Under the pieces are notes generated by a model. The model searched no databases. It was not told the DNA's origin and worked only from the letters and a program-made list of their open reading frames with translations. This document shows, piece after piece, positions 1 to 5,676 of a stretch of DNA of 7,239 bases. Source of the stretch: Bacteroidales bacterium UBA4073 (GTDB lineage: Bacteria; Bacteroidota; Bacteroidia; Bacteroidales; Tenuifilaceae). Numbering within the stretch: the first letter of the stretch is position 1; each line of letters begins with the position of its first letter. The stretch spans positions 1,656 to 8,894 of the forward strand of contig DFYV01000081.1 in the NCBI GenBank assembly GCA_002383425.1, given 5' to 3'. Position numbers and translations under genes: made by a program.

Positions 1-1398
1 TCCCTATCGGGAGGGGAGTCGCAACGCATAAACCTTGCCACATCGCTTGGAAGCAGCCTTGTGGGATCGCTTTACATCCTCGATGAGCCAAGCATTGGCC
101 TGCACCCGCGCGACACCCGCCTGCTCATCAATGTGCTAAAGAATCTTCGTAACTTGGGTAATACCGTGCTGGTGGTAGAACACGATGAGGACATCATGCG
201 GAGTGCCGATTATATCATCGACATAGGACCACATGCCGGCCGACTTGGCGGTGAGGTTGTTTTTGCAGGTGAGCCAGCCCTTATTCATAATGCTACCAAT
301 AGCTTAACCGCAAATTACCTAAACGGAACCGAGTACATCACAGTCCCCTCTACACGCCGCAAATGGAATAGCTATATTGAAGTGAAAGGCGCCCGGGAGA
401 ATAACCTTAAAAATATCGATGTAAAATTCCCATTAAACACCCTAACAGTAGTTACTGGGGTAAGCGGCTCAGGCAAGTCGAGCCTGGTAAAGGGAATTCT
501 TTACCCTGCACTATTAAAAGAAATAACCGGAAGCGGTGAACGTGCCGGTCAACACGACAGCATAGCAGGCGATATCCGACTGATTTCGGGGGTTGAATTG
601 GTTGACCAAAACCCCATTGGCAAATCATCGCGGAGTAATCCGGTAACCTACCTTAAGGCCTGGGACGAAGTTCGAAAGTTGCTGGCTGAGCAACCCTATG
701 CAAAAAGTAATGGGTATGGCCCCTCCCATTTCTCTTTTAACATCGATGGGGGCCGCTGCGAGGAATGCCAGGGCGAAGGGGTAATTTACGTTGAAATGCA
801 GTTTATGGCCAACCTCACCTTAACCTGTGAAGCTTGCCATGGCAAACGTTTCAAAGATGATATTCTTGAGGTTAAGTACAGGAATGCCAATGTGTACGAC
901 ATACTCGAAATGACCGTAAACCAAGCCATTGAGTTTTTCGGGGGTGGCAAGGGTAGCCTCGAAAAGAAAATTGTCGAAAAACTCAAACCCCTACAGGATG
1001 TAGGGCTTGGATACATCAAACTTGGTCAGGCATCGAGCACCCTAAGCGGTGGTGAGAGCCAACGGGTTAAATTAGCCTCATTCCTGTTAAAAGAGAATTC
1101 CGATAAGCCTATCCTCTTCATTTTTGATGAACCTACCACAGGTCTTCACTTTCACGATATTAAAAAGCTACTTAATGCTTTCGATGCACTGATTGCTAAA
1201 GGGCACAGTATTGTTCTGGTTGAACATAACCTGGAAGTAATAAAATGTGCCGACTGGGTAATCGACTTAGGACCAGAAGGTGGGGAAAACGGCGGTCATT
1301 TGGTTTTTGCCGGAACCCCCGAACAATTAGTCGCACAACAAAATTCTTATACCGCGAAATACCTATCGGCAAAACTTAGCAAGGTAGTCCAGAAGTAA
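1..1398 (+). CDS. uvrA: UvrA, excinuclease ABC subunit A (partial, C-terminal half)
   Basis: The reading frame is open from base 1, so the gene begins outside the window; 465 residues are visible of a family usually about 940 long. UvrA is the ATP-dependent damage-recognition subunit of UvrABC nucleotide-excision repair in the cytoplasm. Visible parts in order: the signature LSGGESQR of the first ATPase (residues 2-9) and its Walker B (D28, E29); Walker A of the second ATPase, GVSGSGKSS (153-161); the zinc module C253/C256 and C276/C279; the second signature LSGGESQR (348-355); the second Walker B with D376 and E377 followed by PTTGLHFHD. The GTG at 61 is only an internal valine codon, because the signature lies upstream of it in the same frame. 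The frame is intact with all ATPase and zinc residues present. Some Bacteroidota carry more than one UvrA; with half the protein missing I cannot exclude a paralogue. Confidence 0.96.
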   Translation, partial: SLSGGESQRINLATSLGSSLVGSLYILDEPSIGLHPRDTRLLINVLKNLRNLGNTVLVVEHDEDIMRSADYIIDIGPHAGRLGGEVVFAGEPALIHNATNSLTANYLNGTEYITVPSTRRKWNSYIEVKGARENNLKNIDVKFPLNTLTVVTGVSGSGKSSLVKGILYPALLKEITGSGERAGQHDSIAGDIRLISGVELVDQNPIGKSSRSNPVTYLKAWDEVRKLLAEQPYAKSNGYGPSHFSFNIDGGRCEECQGEGVIYVEMQFMANLTLTCEACHGKRFKDDILEVKYRNANVYDILEMTVNQAIEFFGGGKGSLEKKIVEKLKPLQDVGLGYIKLGQASSTLSGGESQRVKLASFLLKENSDKPILFIFDEPTTGLHFHDIKKLLNAFDALIAKGHSIVLVEHNLEVIKCADWVIDLGPEGGENGGHLVFAGTPEQLVAQQNSYTAKYLSAKLSKVVQK

Positions 1399-1421
1399 AA
1401 AAGCCTCTTTATGAGGCTTTT
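1399..1421. terminator. Intrinsic terminator shared by convergent genes
   Basis: A perfect 9-bp stem, AAAAGCCTC (1399-1407) with GAGGCTTTT (1413-1421), has a 5-base loop and begins directly after the uvrA stop codon. Read on the minus strand it is followed by a run of six T, so it should stop transcripts of the secreted-protein gene whose stop lies 28 bases away. Read on the plus strand the stem ends in TTTT then CTCTTT, a somewhat weaker tract. It therefore probably serves both directions. Confidence 0.8.
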
Positions 1422-1449
1422 CTCTTTCAATATTGTAATGTATCTCGGG

Positions 1450-1893
1450 CTAATCGGTTTTAAGTCCAAACATTATGGCTACGCAACCACTTTTAAGCTC
1501 TTCGTTTTTAGAAGAAACTACAGGAACTTTAACAAGGATTATAAGCTGCTGTGTGTTTTCAACCTTAAAATCCCACGAAGTAGCGTAATTATCTTTTGCA
1601 TTGGTATATAGAACCTTACGGTCAACATCCATTACTAAAAATTCAATTTTGGTAAGCATCTCCGAGCCGCAAACCGAAATGCGATACTCCTGACCAGCAT
1701 AGAATGTTTTAAATAGCTCCGCCTCTTCACCTTCGGTTAGAATTGCTGCATTATAGTTACCATCGTGGATATAGGGCGACAGTTCAAGGCGACAAATCGT
1801 TTTGGCAAAATTCTTACATTGAGCATTGGCCGAAGATGGTAATACCAATAACAAAGTAATTGCCGATATAAGTAAATAAACCGATGATCTCAT
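1450..1893 (-). CDS. Small secreted protein with four cysteines, unknown function
   Basis: The 147-residue product starts with a clear Sec signal peptide: a positive N-terminus (MRSS), a hydrophobic core at about residues 5-18, and a likely signal peptidase I site after A24 (SSANA, then QCKN). The mature part has exactly four cysteines, C26, C34, C75 and C137, which could form two disulfides outside the cytoplasm. After the first helix-like stretch the pattern is beta-rich, for example AGQEYRISVCG (66-76), a DVDRKVLY strand (89-96), W107 with D108 and F109, and an ending like GCVAIMFGLK (136-145). This looks like a small all-beta sandwich, but I cannot assign a named family. It lies 10 bases downstream of the lipoprotein gene on the same strand and shares its promoter by inference; it ends just before a shared terminator. 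Start chosen: the ATG directly preceding the signal peptide. Confidence 0.85.
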   Translation of the reverse strand: MRSSVYLLISAITLLLVLPSSANAQCKNFAKTICRLELSPYIHDGNYNAAILTEGEEAELFKTFYAGQEYRISVCGSEMLTKIEFLVMDVDRKVLYTNAKDNYATSWDFKVENTQQLIILVKVPVVSSKNEELKSGCVAIMFGLKTD

Positions 1894-1903
1894 ACAAACT
1901 AAT

Positions 1904-2821
1904 TTAAGCAGTGTATTTATTACGCAATTCCAGAACTTTTGTTTTAAGTTTTTTAAAAGTCTCAGGACTTATCGTGATGGTATTTTTCGATTTCAGGGTG
2001 GCCACTTTCGACTTTGCATCGCTAACAATTTCCACATCCGAAACTGTAATTTTTACTTTGTTGTAAGCATTTTGGAGTTCGACCATATCGATGTAAAGCT
2101 CTTTAACATCGGCATTACCGATGTTTTGCTCAAGGAGTTTAAGAACGGTTTGTAGCGAGAGTTTTTGATCGACAATACGATCGACCATCTCATTATCAGC
2201 CTTGTTGATGTCATCAACTAACGATGTGGCAATGTAAAGTCCTTCAACCCATCCCCCGACAAGAATTATGGAGCCAACAGCAACACGGTCGTCCTCTTCG
2301 AGAATGGAGTTGGTGTTAAGAAATGTTTCCGATATGGTTTCAAGAATCACATCCCGGTTGTTTATGTTTTCTTCCAGCTTTTCGATTACGGAGTTATCAA
2401 TGGCATTCAGAATTCCTAACCCTTCGGCCATTTTTTTCGAAGCGGTCATATATTTTATGGTTGCCTGGGTTTGGTCAAAGAGGCTTGCATAGCTCAAATC
2501 GGTGCTGTATATGCCTAAGTTAAGAGCCATGCTCTTGGTGGTGCTGTACTTTGATGCATTTTCAATGGGGTTGAGCAATTCCTCATTGTAGGTTGCCCCT
2601 GAGCGTTTTAGTATCATAGCCGTTTCAAGGGGCGATGGTAAAGAGTAAAATATCTGATTTACCGATTCAAGACTACTAACCAAAGCGCTATCCGCTGCCC
2701 CCTGTTCACCTGACACCTGAAGCATTTCATCGGTTTCCCTGCTACATTTACACGAAATGGTAAATATGGTTAATGAAGCCAACGCCGATATGGCAAGTAT
2801 TTTTTTTGATCCTTTAAACAT
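1904..2821 (-). CDS. Conserved helical lipoprotein, unknown function
   Basis: The 305-residue protein begins MFKGSKK, then a hydrophobic stretch (about 8-22) and a lipobox-like TISC with C24 as the likely lipidated cysteine; a second cysteine (C26) and charged residues follow. This predicts a membrane-anchored periplasmic or surface lipoprotein. The rest is rich in predicted helices. Recognisable blocks are SLPSPLETAMILKRSG (60-75), LNPIENASKYSTTKSMALNL (83-102), a Y-S/T-D-L-S-Y segment (105-111), an ENINNRD segment (151-157) and a small hydrophobic GGW-EGLYIAT segment (189-199). These blocks resemble an uncharacterised lipoprotein family I associate with Bacteroidota; I know no function for it. 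It is the first gene of a likely two-gene operon with the small secreted protein 10 bases downstream. The ATG at 2821 is chosen because the signal sequence starts there. A divergent promoter region lies upstream. Confidence 0.85.
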   Translation of the reverse strand: MFKGSKKILAISALASLTIFTISCKCSRETDEMLQVSGEQGAADSALVSSLESVNQIFYSLPSPLETAMILKRSGATYNEELLNPIENASKYSTTKSMALNLGIYSTDLSYASLFDQTQATIKYMTASKKMAEGLGILNAIDNSVIEKLEENINNRDVILETISETFLNTNSILEEDDRVAVGSIILVGGWVEGLYIATSLVDDINKADNEMVDRIVDQKLSLQTVLKLLEQNIGNADVKELYIDMVELQNAYNKVKITVSDVEIVSDAKSKVATLKSKNTITISPETFKKLKTKVLELRNKYTA

Positions 2822-2859
2822 ACTGGAACGTTTGGATTATAATTTCAACAAACAACAAG

Positions 2860-2888
2860 TAAATATACTATAATTTTATCAAAATCAA
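2860..2888 (-). promoter_or_regulatory. Putative Bacteroidota-type promoter of the lipoprotein operon
   Basis: On the minus strand a TTG (2888-2886) is followed after 18 bases by TATATTTA (2867-2860), which matches seven of eight positions of the Bacteroidota -7 consensus TAnnTTTG. The spacing fits the TTG-N(17-23)-TAnnTTTG arrangement reported for Bacteroides and Flavobacterium. Transcription would begin near 2855, giving a leader of about 33 bases. The terminal G of the -7 box is absent, so this remains a prediction. Confidence 0.4.
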
Positions 2889-2923
2889 CATTGAATTGAT
2901 TTTTTTTGACAACAATTGATTTT
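2881..2923. promoter_or_regulatory. Operator-like triplet of TTGATTTT half-sites between divergent genes
   Basis: Three copies of an 8-base word lie in the divergent intergenic region: AAAATCAA at 2881-2888 (minus orientation), TTGATTTT at 2896-2903 and TTGATTTT at 2916-2923. The first two form a perfect inverted repeat with a 7-base spacer. The second and third are in the larger direct repeat AATTGATTTT (2894-2903, 2914-2923), offset by exactly 20 bases, about two helical turns. The first copy overlaps the predicted -33 TTG of the lipoprotein promoter. The region is very AT-rich, so chance cannot be excluded. Confidence 0.35.
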
Positions 2924-2949
2924 CAAAGAGAACTAAAAGGTAAAAGAAA

Positions 2950-2957
2950 TAAATTTG
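2950..2957 (+). promoter_or_regulatory. -7 box TAAATTTG upstream of the HEAT-like gene
   Basis: TAAATTTG is an exact match to the Bacteroidota -7 consensus TAnnTTTG and sits 15 bases before the ATG at 2973. No TTG lies at the expected 17-23 base distance upstream, so the -33 element is missing or unusual. If used, transcription would start around 2962 and leave a leader of roughly 10 bases. The box overlaps a TTG that could otherwise be taken as a start codon at 2955. Confidence 0.4.
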
Positions 2958-2972
2958 CAAAAAATCATATCC

Positions 2973-3482
2973 ATGCAAACAAATGGTAAGGTTGAACAAT
3001 TCCAAAAAACTATCGATAACAGTTCCGATGAAACAATTATTGGCTTACTGACCGAACTCCGTGAGAGGGGTGAGAGCTACATGCTACCAACCATTATTAG
3101 CTTGCTATTCGGGTCGCGTTCGGAAAGCCTCAAAAACGAGGTGGTGAATTTTCTGGTTGACCTGAAATGCCAATCAAGCGTTGAGGTTATTACCGATTTC
3201 ATCAGGCAAAATAAAAAATCAAAGGATATTTACCGGTTAGTTTCGGTTTGCTGGCAAAGCCGGTTGGATTTTTCCTCCCATACCGATATTTTTATCGACA
3301 TATTGCTACATGGTAATTACCAGGCATGCCTTGAAGCATTCAGCGTTATTGAGAACATGGTTGAAACCCTAAGCCCCGAAATGCTTCAGGATTTGAAGCG
3401 TAGAATCGAAACGGTAAAGCCAGAAAACCCTGAGACCCAACCGTTAGTATGGGAGTTACAAAAACTTTTGAATGAGTTCTGA
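2973..3482 (+). CDS. Small HEAT-like repeat protein, unknown function
   Basis: The 169-residue product has no signal peptide and is predicted to be cytoplasmic and all-helical. Helix pairs such as MLPTIISLLFG, LKNEVVNFLVDLK, SSVEVITDFIR, DIYRLVSVCWQS, HTDIFIDILLHG and CLEAFSVIENM follow one another with the short loops typical of HEAT or ARM-like solenoids; such folds usually bind other proteins. Similar small HEAT-like proteins are common in Bacteroidales and are uncharacterised. An in-frame TTG at 2955 would add six residues, but it lies inside a TAAATTTG promoter box, so the ATG at 2973 is preferred; an in-frame TAA at 2934 limits any further extension. The gene stands alone on the plus strand, divergent from the lipoprotein operon and convergent with the DHOD-like gene. 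Partner and function are unknown. Confidence 0.8.
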   Translation: MQTNGKVEQFQKTIDNSSDETIIGLLTELRERGESYMLPTIISLLFGSRSESLKNEVVNFLVDLKCQSSVEVITDFIRQNKKSKDIYRLVSVCWQSRLDFSSHTDIFIDILLHGNYQACLEAFSVIENMVETLSPEMLQDLKRRIETVKPENPETQPLVWELQKLLNEF

Positions 3483-3492
3483 TTAAGCAAAA

Positions 3493-3508
3493 ACCGCCTT
3501 TCGGCGGT
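3493..3508 (-). terminator. Intrinsic terminator after the DHOD-like gene
   Basis: The stem ACCGCC (3493-3498) pairs with GGCGGT (3503-3508). On the minus strand the loop is a GAAA tetraloop and the stem is followed by TTTTTG, a standard intrinsic terminator 5 bases after the DHOD-like stop. On the plus strand, 10 bases after the HEAT-like gene stop, the same hairpin has a poor T tract, so it may serve that gene only partly. Confidence 0.8.
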
Positions 3509-3513
3509 AATCA

Positions 3514-4491
3514 TTATTCGTAGTTTGAGAAGTATTTCATGAACTGGCTTCGTTCATACTGAGTTGGATCAGGAATTGACCCCACATTCAGTTTTCCCCT
3601 GAAGTCGCAAATCGATTTATAGCCTTTCTGGTTCATCCAGTCGGTTAAGGTGTTAAGCATGACCTCTATATGTTTAGGCCCATTGCGGTAGATAGCCGAG
3701 CAAACCTGAACCGATTTAGCACCTGCAAGCAGCATCTTTACCATGGCCTCCCCATCGTGAACACCGGTTGATGCTGAAATATCAAGATCTGGAATCAGGT
3801 GGCTGGCAATGGCTACCCAGCGAAGTGTATGCCGTATATCGGAAGGATTGCTGAAAATATCGGCAGGTACAACCTTCATGGCATGGATATCGATGTCGGG
3901 TTCAAAAAACCGATTGAAAAGCACAACGCCTTTAGCACCTCGGTAACGAAGGTTCTCAACCACATTGAGTGGATTGGTAAAACATGGACCCAGCTTATAA
4001 GCTATAGGTATCGTAATAATTTTTTGCAGCTTTTCGGCAATACTACTATAAATATGTTCATACTCCTCAGCCTTGCGTTTGGGGTCCAGCGGTAAGTAGA
4101 AAATATTAATCTCAAAGGCATCGGCTCCTGCTTCCTGAATACGCGATGCAAACGATAGCCACTGGCTATCGCTGATACAGTTAATACTTGCAATTACAGG
4201 TATGTTTACTTCCTGCTTGACATTTCGTATCAGGTTGACATATTCGTTTACATTGTTAGCCGATACGTAATGCTTAAGGTAATCGGATGCTTCGGTGTAG
4301 TCGGAATACTTTTCCAGATGATTCACCTCGTGTAGTATTTGCTCCTCAAATAGCGACTTGAGCACTATTGCGCCAGCGCCATAATCCTGGTATTTCTTGA
4401 TTCGATCCACAGATGAATTCAACCCGGAACTGCTCACTATTAACGGCGATTGCATCGATAGTCCAAGGTATGTAGTTTGTAGTTTAGCCAT
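3514..4491 (-). CDS. Dihydroorotate dehydrogenase-like flavoprotein (DHOD_like subgroup)
   Basis: The 325-residue product has the layout of the FMN-binding TIM barrel of PyrD/DHOD: an N-terminal LGLSMQSPLIVSSSGL (9-24), GAGAIVLKSLFEEQI (38-52), IPVIASINC (97-105), EAGADAFEINIF (120-131), IPIAYKLG with K166 (161-168), GAKGVVLFNRF (185-195) and the late phosphate-binding region STGVHDGEAMVKMLLAGAKS (241-260). True DHODs bear a catalytic Cys (class 1) or Ser (class 2) in the segment after the E-x-N strand, such as NLSCPN. Here the segment is NIFYLP (129-134), so the position holds Tyr. A described DHOD_like subgroup keeps the FMN site but lacks catalytic residues, and this gene fits it. It is therefore unlikely to be the pyrimidine enzyme; its substrate is unknown. 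It lies 44 bases downstream of yggS on the same strand, probably in one operon, and ends at a strong terminator. Confidence 0.9.
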   Translation of the reverse strand: MAKLQTTYLGLSMQSPLIVSSSGLNSSVDRIKKYQDYGAGAIVLKSLFEEQILHEVNHLEKYSDYTEASDYLKHYVSANNVNEYVNLIRNVKQEVNIPVIASINCISDSQWLSFASRIQEAGADAFEINIFYLPLDPKRKAEEYEHIYSSIAEKLQKIITIPIAYKLGPCFTNPLNVVENLRYRGAKGVVLFNRFFEPDIDIHAMKVVPADIFSNPSDIRHTLRWVAIASHLIPDLDISASTGVHDGEAMVKMLLAGAKSVQVCSAIYRNGPKHIEVMLNTLTDWMNQKGYKSICDFRGKLNVGSIPDPTQYERSQFMKYFSNYE

Positions 4492-4535
4492 GTTTAAAAG
4501 TTTTTAGTGCGATTGAAAGTTACAACAATATTGGA

Positions 4536-5207
4536 TTAAGTGTAGCTGCGATGACCAAAAATATTAGTCCCAATTCTAACCATGGTACTTCCTTCCTCAA
4601 CAGCAATTCGGTAATCGTTTGACATACCCATCGATAAATCTTTAAACCACGGTTTAGCACTGAAATACCTCAACTTCACCTCATCAAATAAGTTCTTCAG
4701 AAATCGGAACTCCATCCGAACCTGTTGCATATTGTCAGTAAAGGTTGCCATGCCCATAAGCCCACACACCCTTACATTTTGCAGTTGTTCAAGTTCAGGG
4801 CTTTGGAGTAGTTCATGCAGCTCATCGGCCGATAGGCCAAATTTGGTTTCCTCTGAGGCAATGTAAACCTGCAACAGGCAATCGATAATCCGGTTGCATT
4901 TTTGTGCTTCCTTATCAATTACCGAAAGCAACTTTAAGCTATCGACCGAGTGAATTAACGATACGAAAGGGGCAATATACTTTACCTTGTTGGTTTGTAG
5001 GTGCCCAATCAAGTGCCATTCCACATCCTTTGGCATCAAATCGTACTTTGAGACTAACTCCTGCACCTTATTCTCACCAAATATTTTATGCCCGGTACTG
5101 TAGGCTTGCATTATAGTATCGACAGGATGGGTTTTGGTAACTGCAACCAGCTTTACATGTGGGGGTAATTCCCGCTTTATGGCCTCAATTTGTTCAGGAA
5201 TATTCAT
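4536..5207 (-). CDS. yggS: YggS/PROSC family pyridoxal phosphate homeostasis protein
   Basis: From the ATG at 5207 the product is 223 residues, the usual size for the family. It is a single-domain alanine-racemase-like barrel that binds PLP and controls free PLP and amino acid or keto acid balance in the cytoplasm; it has no known enzymatic activity. Visible motifs: VKLVAVTKTHP with the PLP lysine K25, GENKVQEL, the family hallmark WHLIGHLQTNKV, KFGLS, GLMGMAT, LSMGMSNDYRIA and a C-terminal GSTMVRIGTNIFG. The open frame extends up to 5246, but the predicted promoter box (5225-5232) lies inside that extension, and the family N-terminus aligns with MNIPEQIEAIKRELPP, so 5207 is chosen. ATG 5213, two codons earlier, remains possible. 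In other bacteria yggS often sits near cell-division or proline genes; here it precedes a DHOD-like flavoprotein gene by 44 bases. Confidence 0.94.
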   Translation of the reverse strand: MNIPEQIEAIKRELPPHVKLVAVTKTHPVDTIMQAYSTGHKIFGENKVQELVSKYDLMPKDVEWHLIGHLQTNKVKYIAPFVSLIHSVDSLKLLSVIDKEAQKCNRIIDCLLQVYIASEETKFGLSADELHELLQSPELEQLQNVRVCGLMGMATFTDNMQQVRMEFRFLKNLFDEVKLRYFSAKPWFKDLSMGMSNDYRIAVEEGSTMVRIGTNIFGHRSYT

Positions 5208-5224
5208 TTGCATCGGCTTTACTG

Positions 5225-5257
5225 CAAAAATATAATCTTTTACCATGAATGAATCAA
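5225..5257 (-). promoter_or_regulatory. Putative promoter of yggS
   Basis: On the minus strand TTG (5257-5255) is followed after 22 bases by TATTTTTG (5232-5225), an exact match to TAnnTTTG. The predicted transcription start near 5219 leaves about 11 bases to the ATG at 5207. This placement makes the longer frame beginning at 5246 unlikely to be translated in full. Spacing and both boxes fit the Bacteroidota consensus. Confidence 0.5.
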
Positions 5258-5274
5258 TTAGTTCTGTTTATAAA

Positions 5275-5320
5275 GTTGATAAAGTTGAAAGTTCATAAAG
5301 TTAAACGTTAAAAGTTAGAA
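5275..5320. repeat. Heptamer array A, GTTNAAN units
   Basis: Six consecutive units begin with GTT: GTTGATAAA, GTTGAAA, GTTCATAAA, GTTAAAC, GTTAAAA, GTTAGAA. Four are 7 bases long and two are 9. The right half is nearly the same as the array at 6928-7005 and shares an exact 21-base stretch with it in the same orientation (5297-5317 and 6961-6981). The array runs directly into the T-rich tail at 5319-5334. Confidence 0.8.
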
Positions 5321-5439
5321 GTTTTTTATTCATTGTTTTTAAGTCACTTACAAAATTGCAATGCTTTCATCAGCCACATTTAGATTAGAATTACGAATTA
5401 CGAATTACGAATTACAAATTACAAAGTTTTTTATTCATT
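5319..5439 (+). repeat. Direct 16-base repeat forming the tail of arrays A and B
   Basis: AAGTTTTTTATTCATT occurs exactly at 5319-5334 and again at 5424-5439, in the same orientation, each time just to the right of a heptamer array. A shorter relative, AAGATTTTTATT (7004-7015), ends the array at 6928-7005. The feature spans both exact copies; the sequence between them is array B and unique DNA. Confidence 0.75.
5388..5422. repeat. Heptamer array B, GAATTAC x5
   Basis: Four exact tandem copies of GAATTAC (5388-5415) are followed by one AAATTAC (5416-5422), giving a strict 7-base period. The preceding bases TTAGATTAGA may be a decayed unit. The unit is unrelated in sequence to array A, yet the array ends in the same 16-base T-rich word, starting one base after the last unit (5424-5439). 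Confidence 0.9.
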
Positions 5440-5476
5440 AATCAACATTTATCAATTTCTTCCAAAACTATCCGCA

Positions 5477-5494
5477 TTCTGCCTTCTGCCTTCT
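5477..5494. repeat. Short heptamer array D, TTCTGCC x2.5
   Basis: Two exact copies of TTCTGCC (5477-5483, 5484-5490) are followed by a partial third, TTCT (5491-5494). The array is short, so by itself it would not be remarkable; it is recorded because it has the same 7-base period as its neighbours and lies in the same gap. Confidence 0.55.
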
Positions 5495-5550
5495 AATTTC
5501 ACTTTGCAATATGCATTTTACAATCAGCCATTGTCCCTAACATTCATCTA

Positions 5551-5640
5551 CTTTCCTCTATCTTCCTCTATCTTCTTCTATCTTCCTCTACCTTCCTCTA
5601 TCTTCCTCTACCTTTCTCTATCTTCCTCTACCATCCTCTA
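5551..5640. repeat. Decamer array E, YCTTCCTCTA x9
   Basis: Nine tandem units of exactly 10 bases end in CTA, with consensus YCTTCCTCTA and a decayed unit CATTCATCTA just before (5541-5550). In the last six units the first base alternates T, C, T, C, T, C, giving a higher-order 20-base period and suggesting growth by dimers. The plus strand is almost purely pyrimidine apart from one A per unit; the minus strand, which is the DUF1015 sense strand, is purine-rich. The array starts 37 bases past the DUF1015 stop. Confidence 0.92.
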
Positions 5641-5676
5641 ACAATTGCATTGAGCCGTTGCACCCAACTATTCCGA

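Larger units (their letters stand above)
5208..5676. other. Repeat-rich intergenic region between yggS and the DUF1015 gene
   Basis: I find no convincing gene in this 469-base stretch. It holds the yggS promoter, three heptamer arrays (5275-5320, 5388-5422, 5477-5494), two copies of a 16-base T-rich word (5319-5334, 5424-5439) and a decamer array (5551-5640). The remaining pieces (about 5335-5387, 5440-5476, 5495-5550 and 5641-5676) are AT-rich with no feature I recognise. No clear terminator for the DUF1015 gene is visible. Confidence 0.8.

Noticed and set aside
1411..1611. A 66-codon plus-strand open frame starting in the terminator loop
   Set aside because: It begins inside the hairpin and runs antisense over the secreted-protein gene; no protein features are visible.
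4515..4522. TAACTTTC on the minus strand as a separate promoter for the DHOD-like gene
   Set aside because: It differs from TAnnTTTG at the important final G and has no TTG at a suitable distance; co-transcription with yggS is simpler.
5335..5387. The unique piece between arrays A and B as a small RNA gene
   Set aside because: No stable hairpin, promoter box or terminator could be seen in it.
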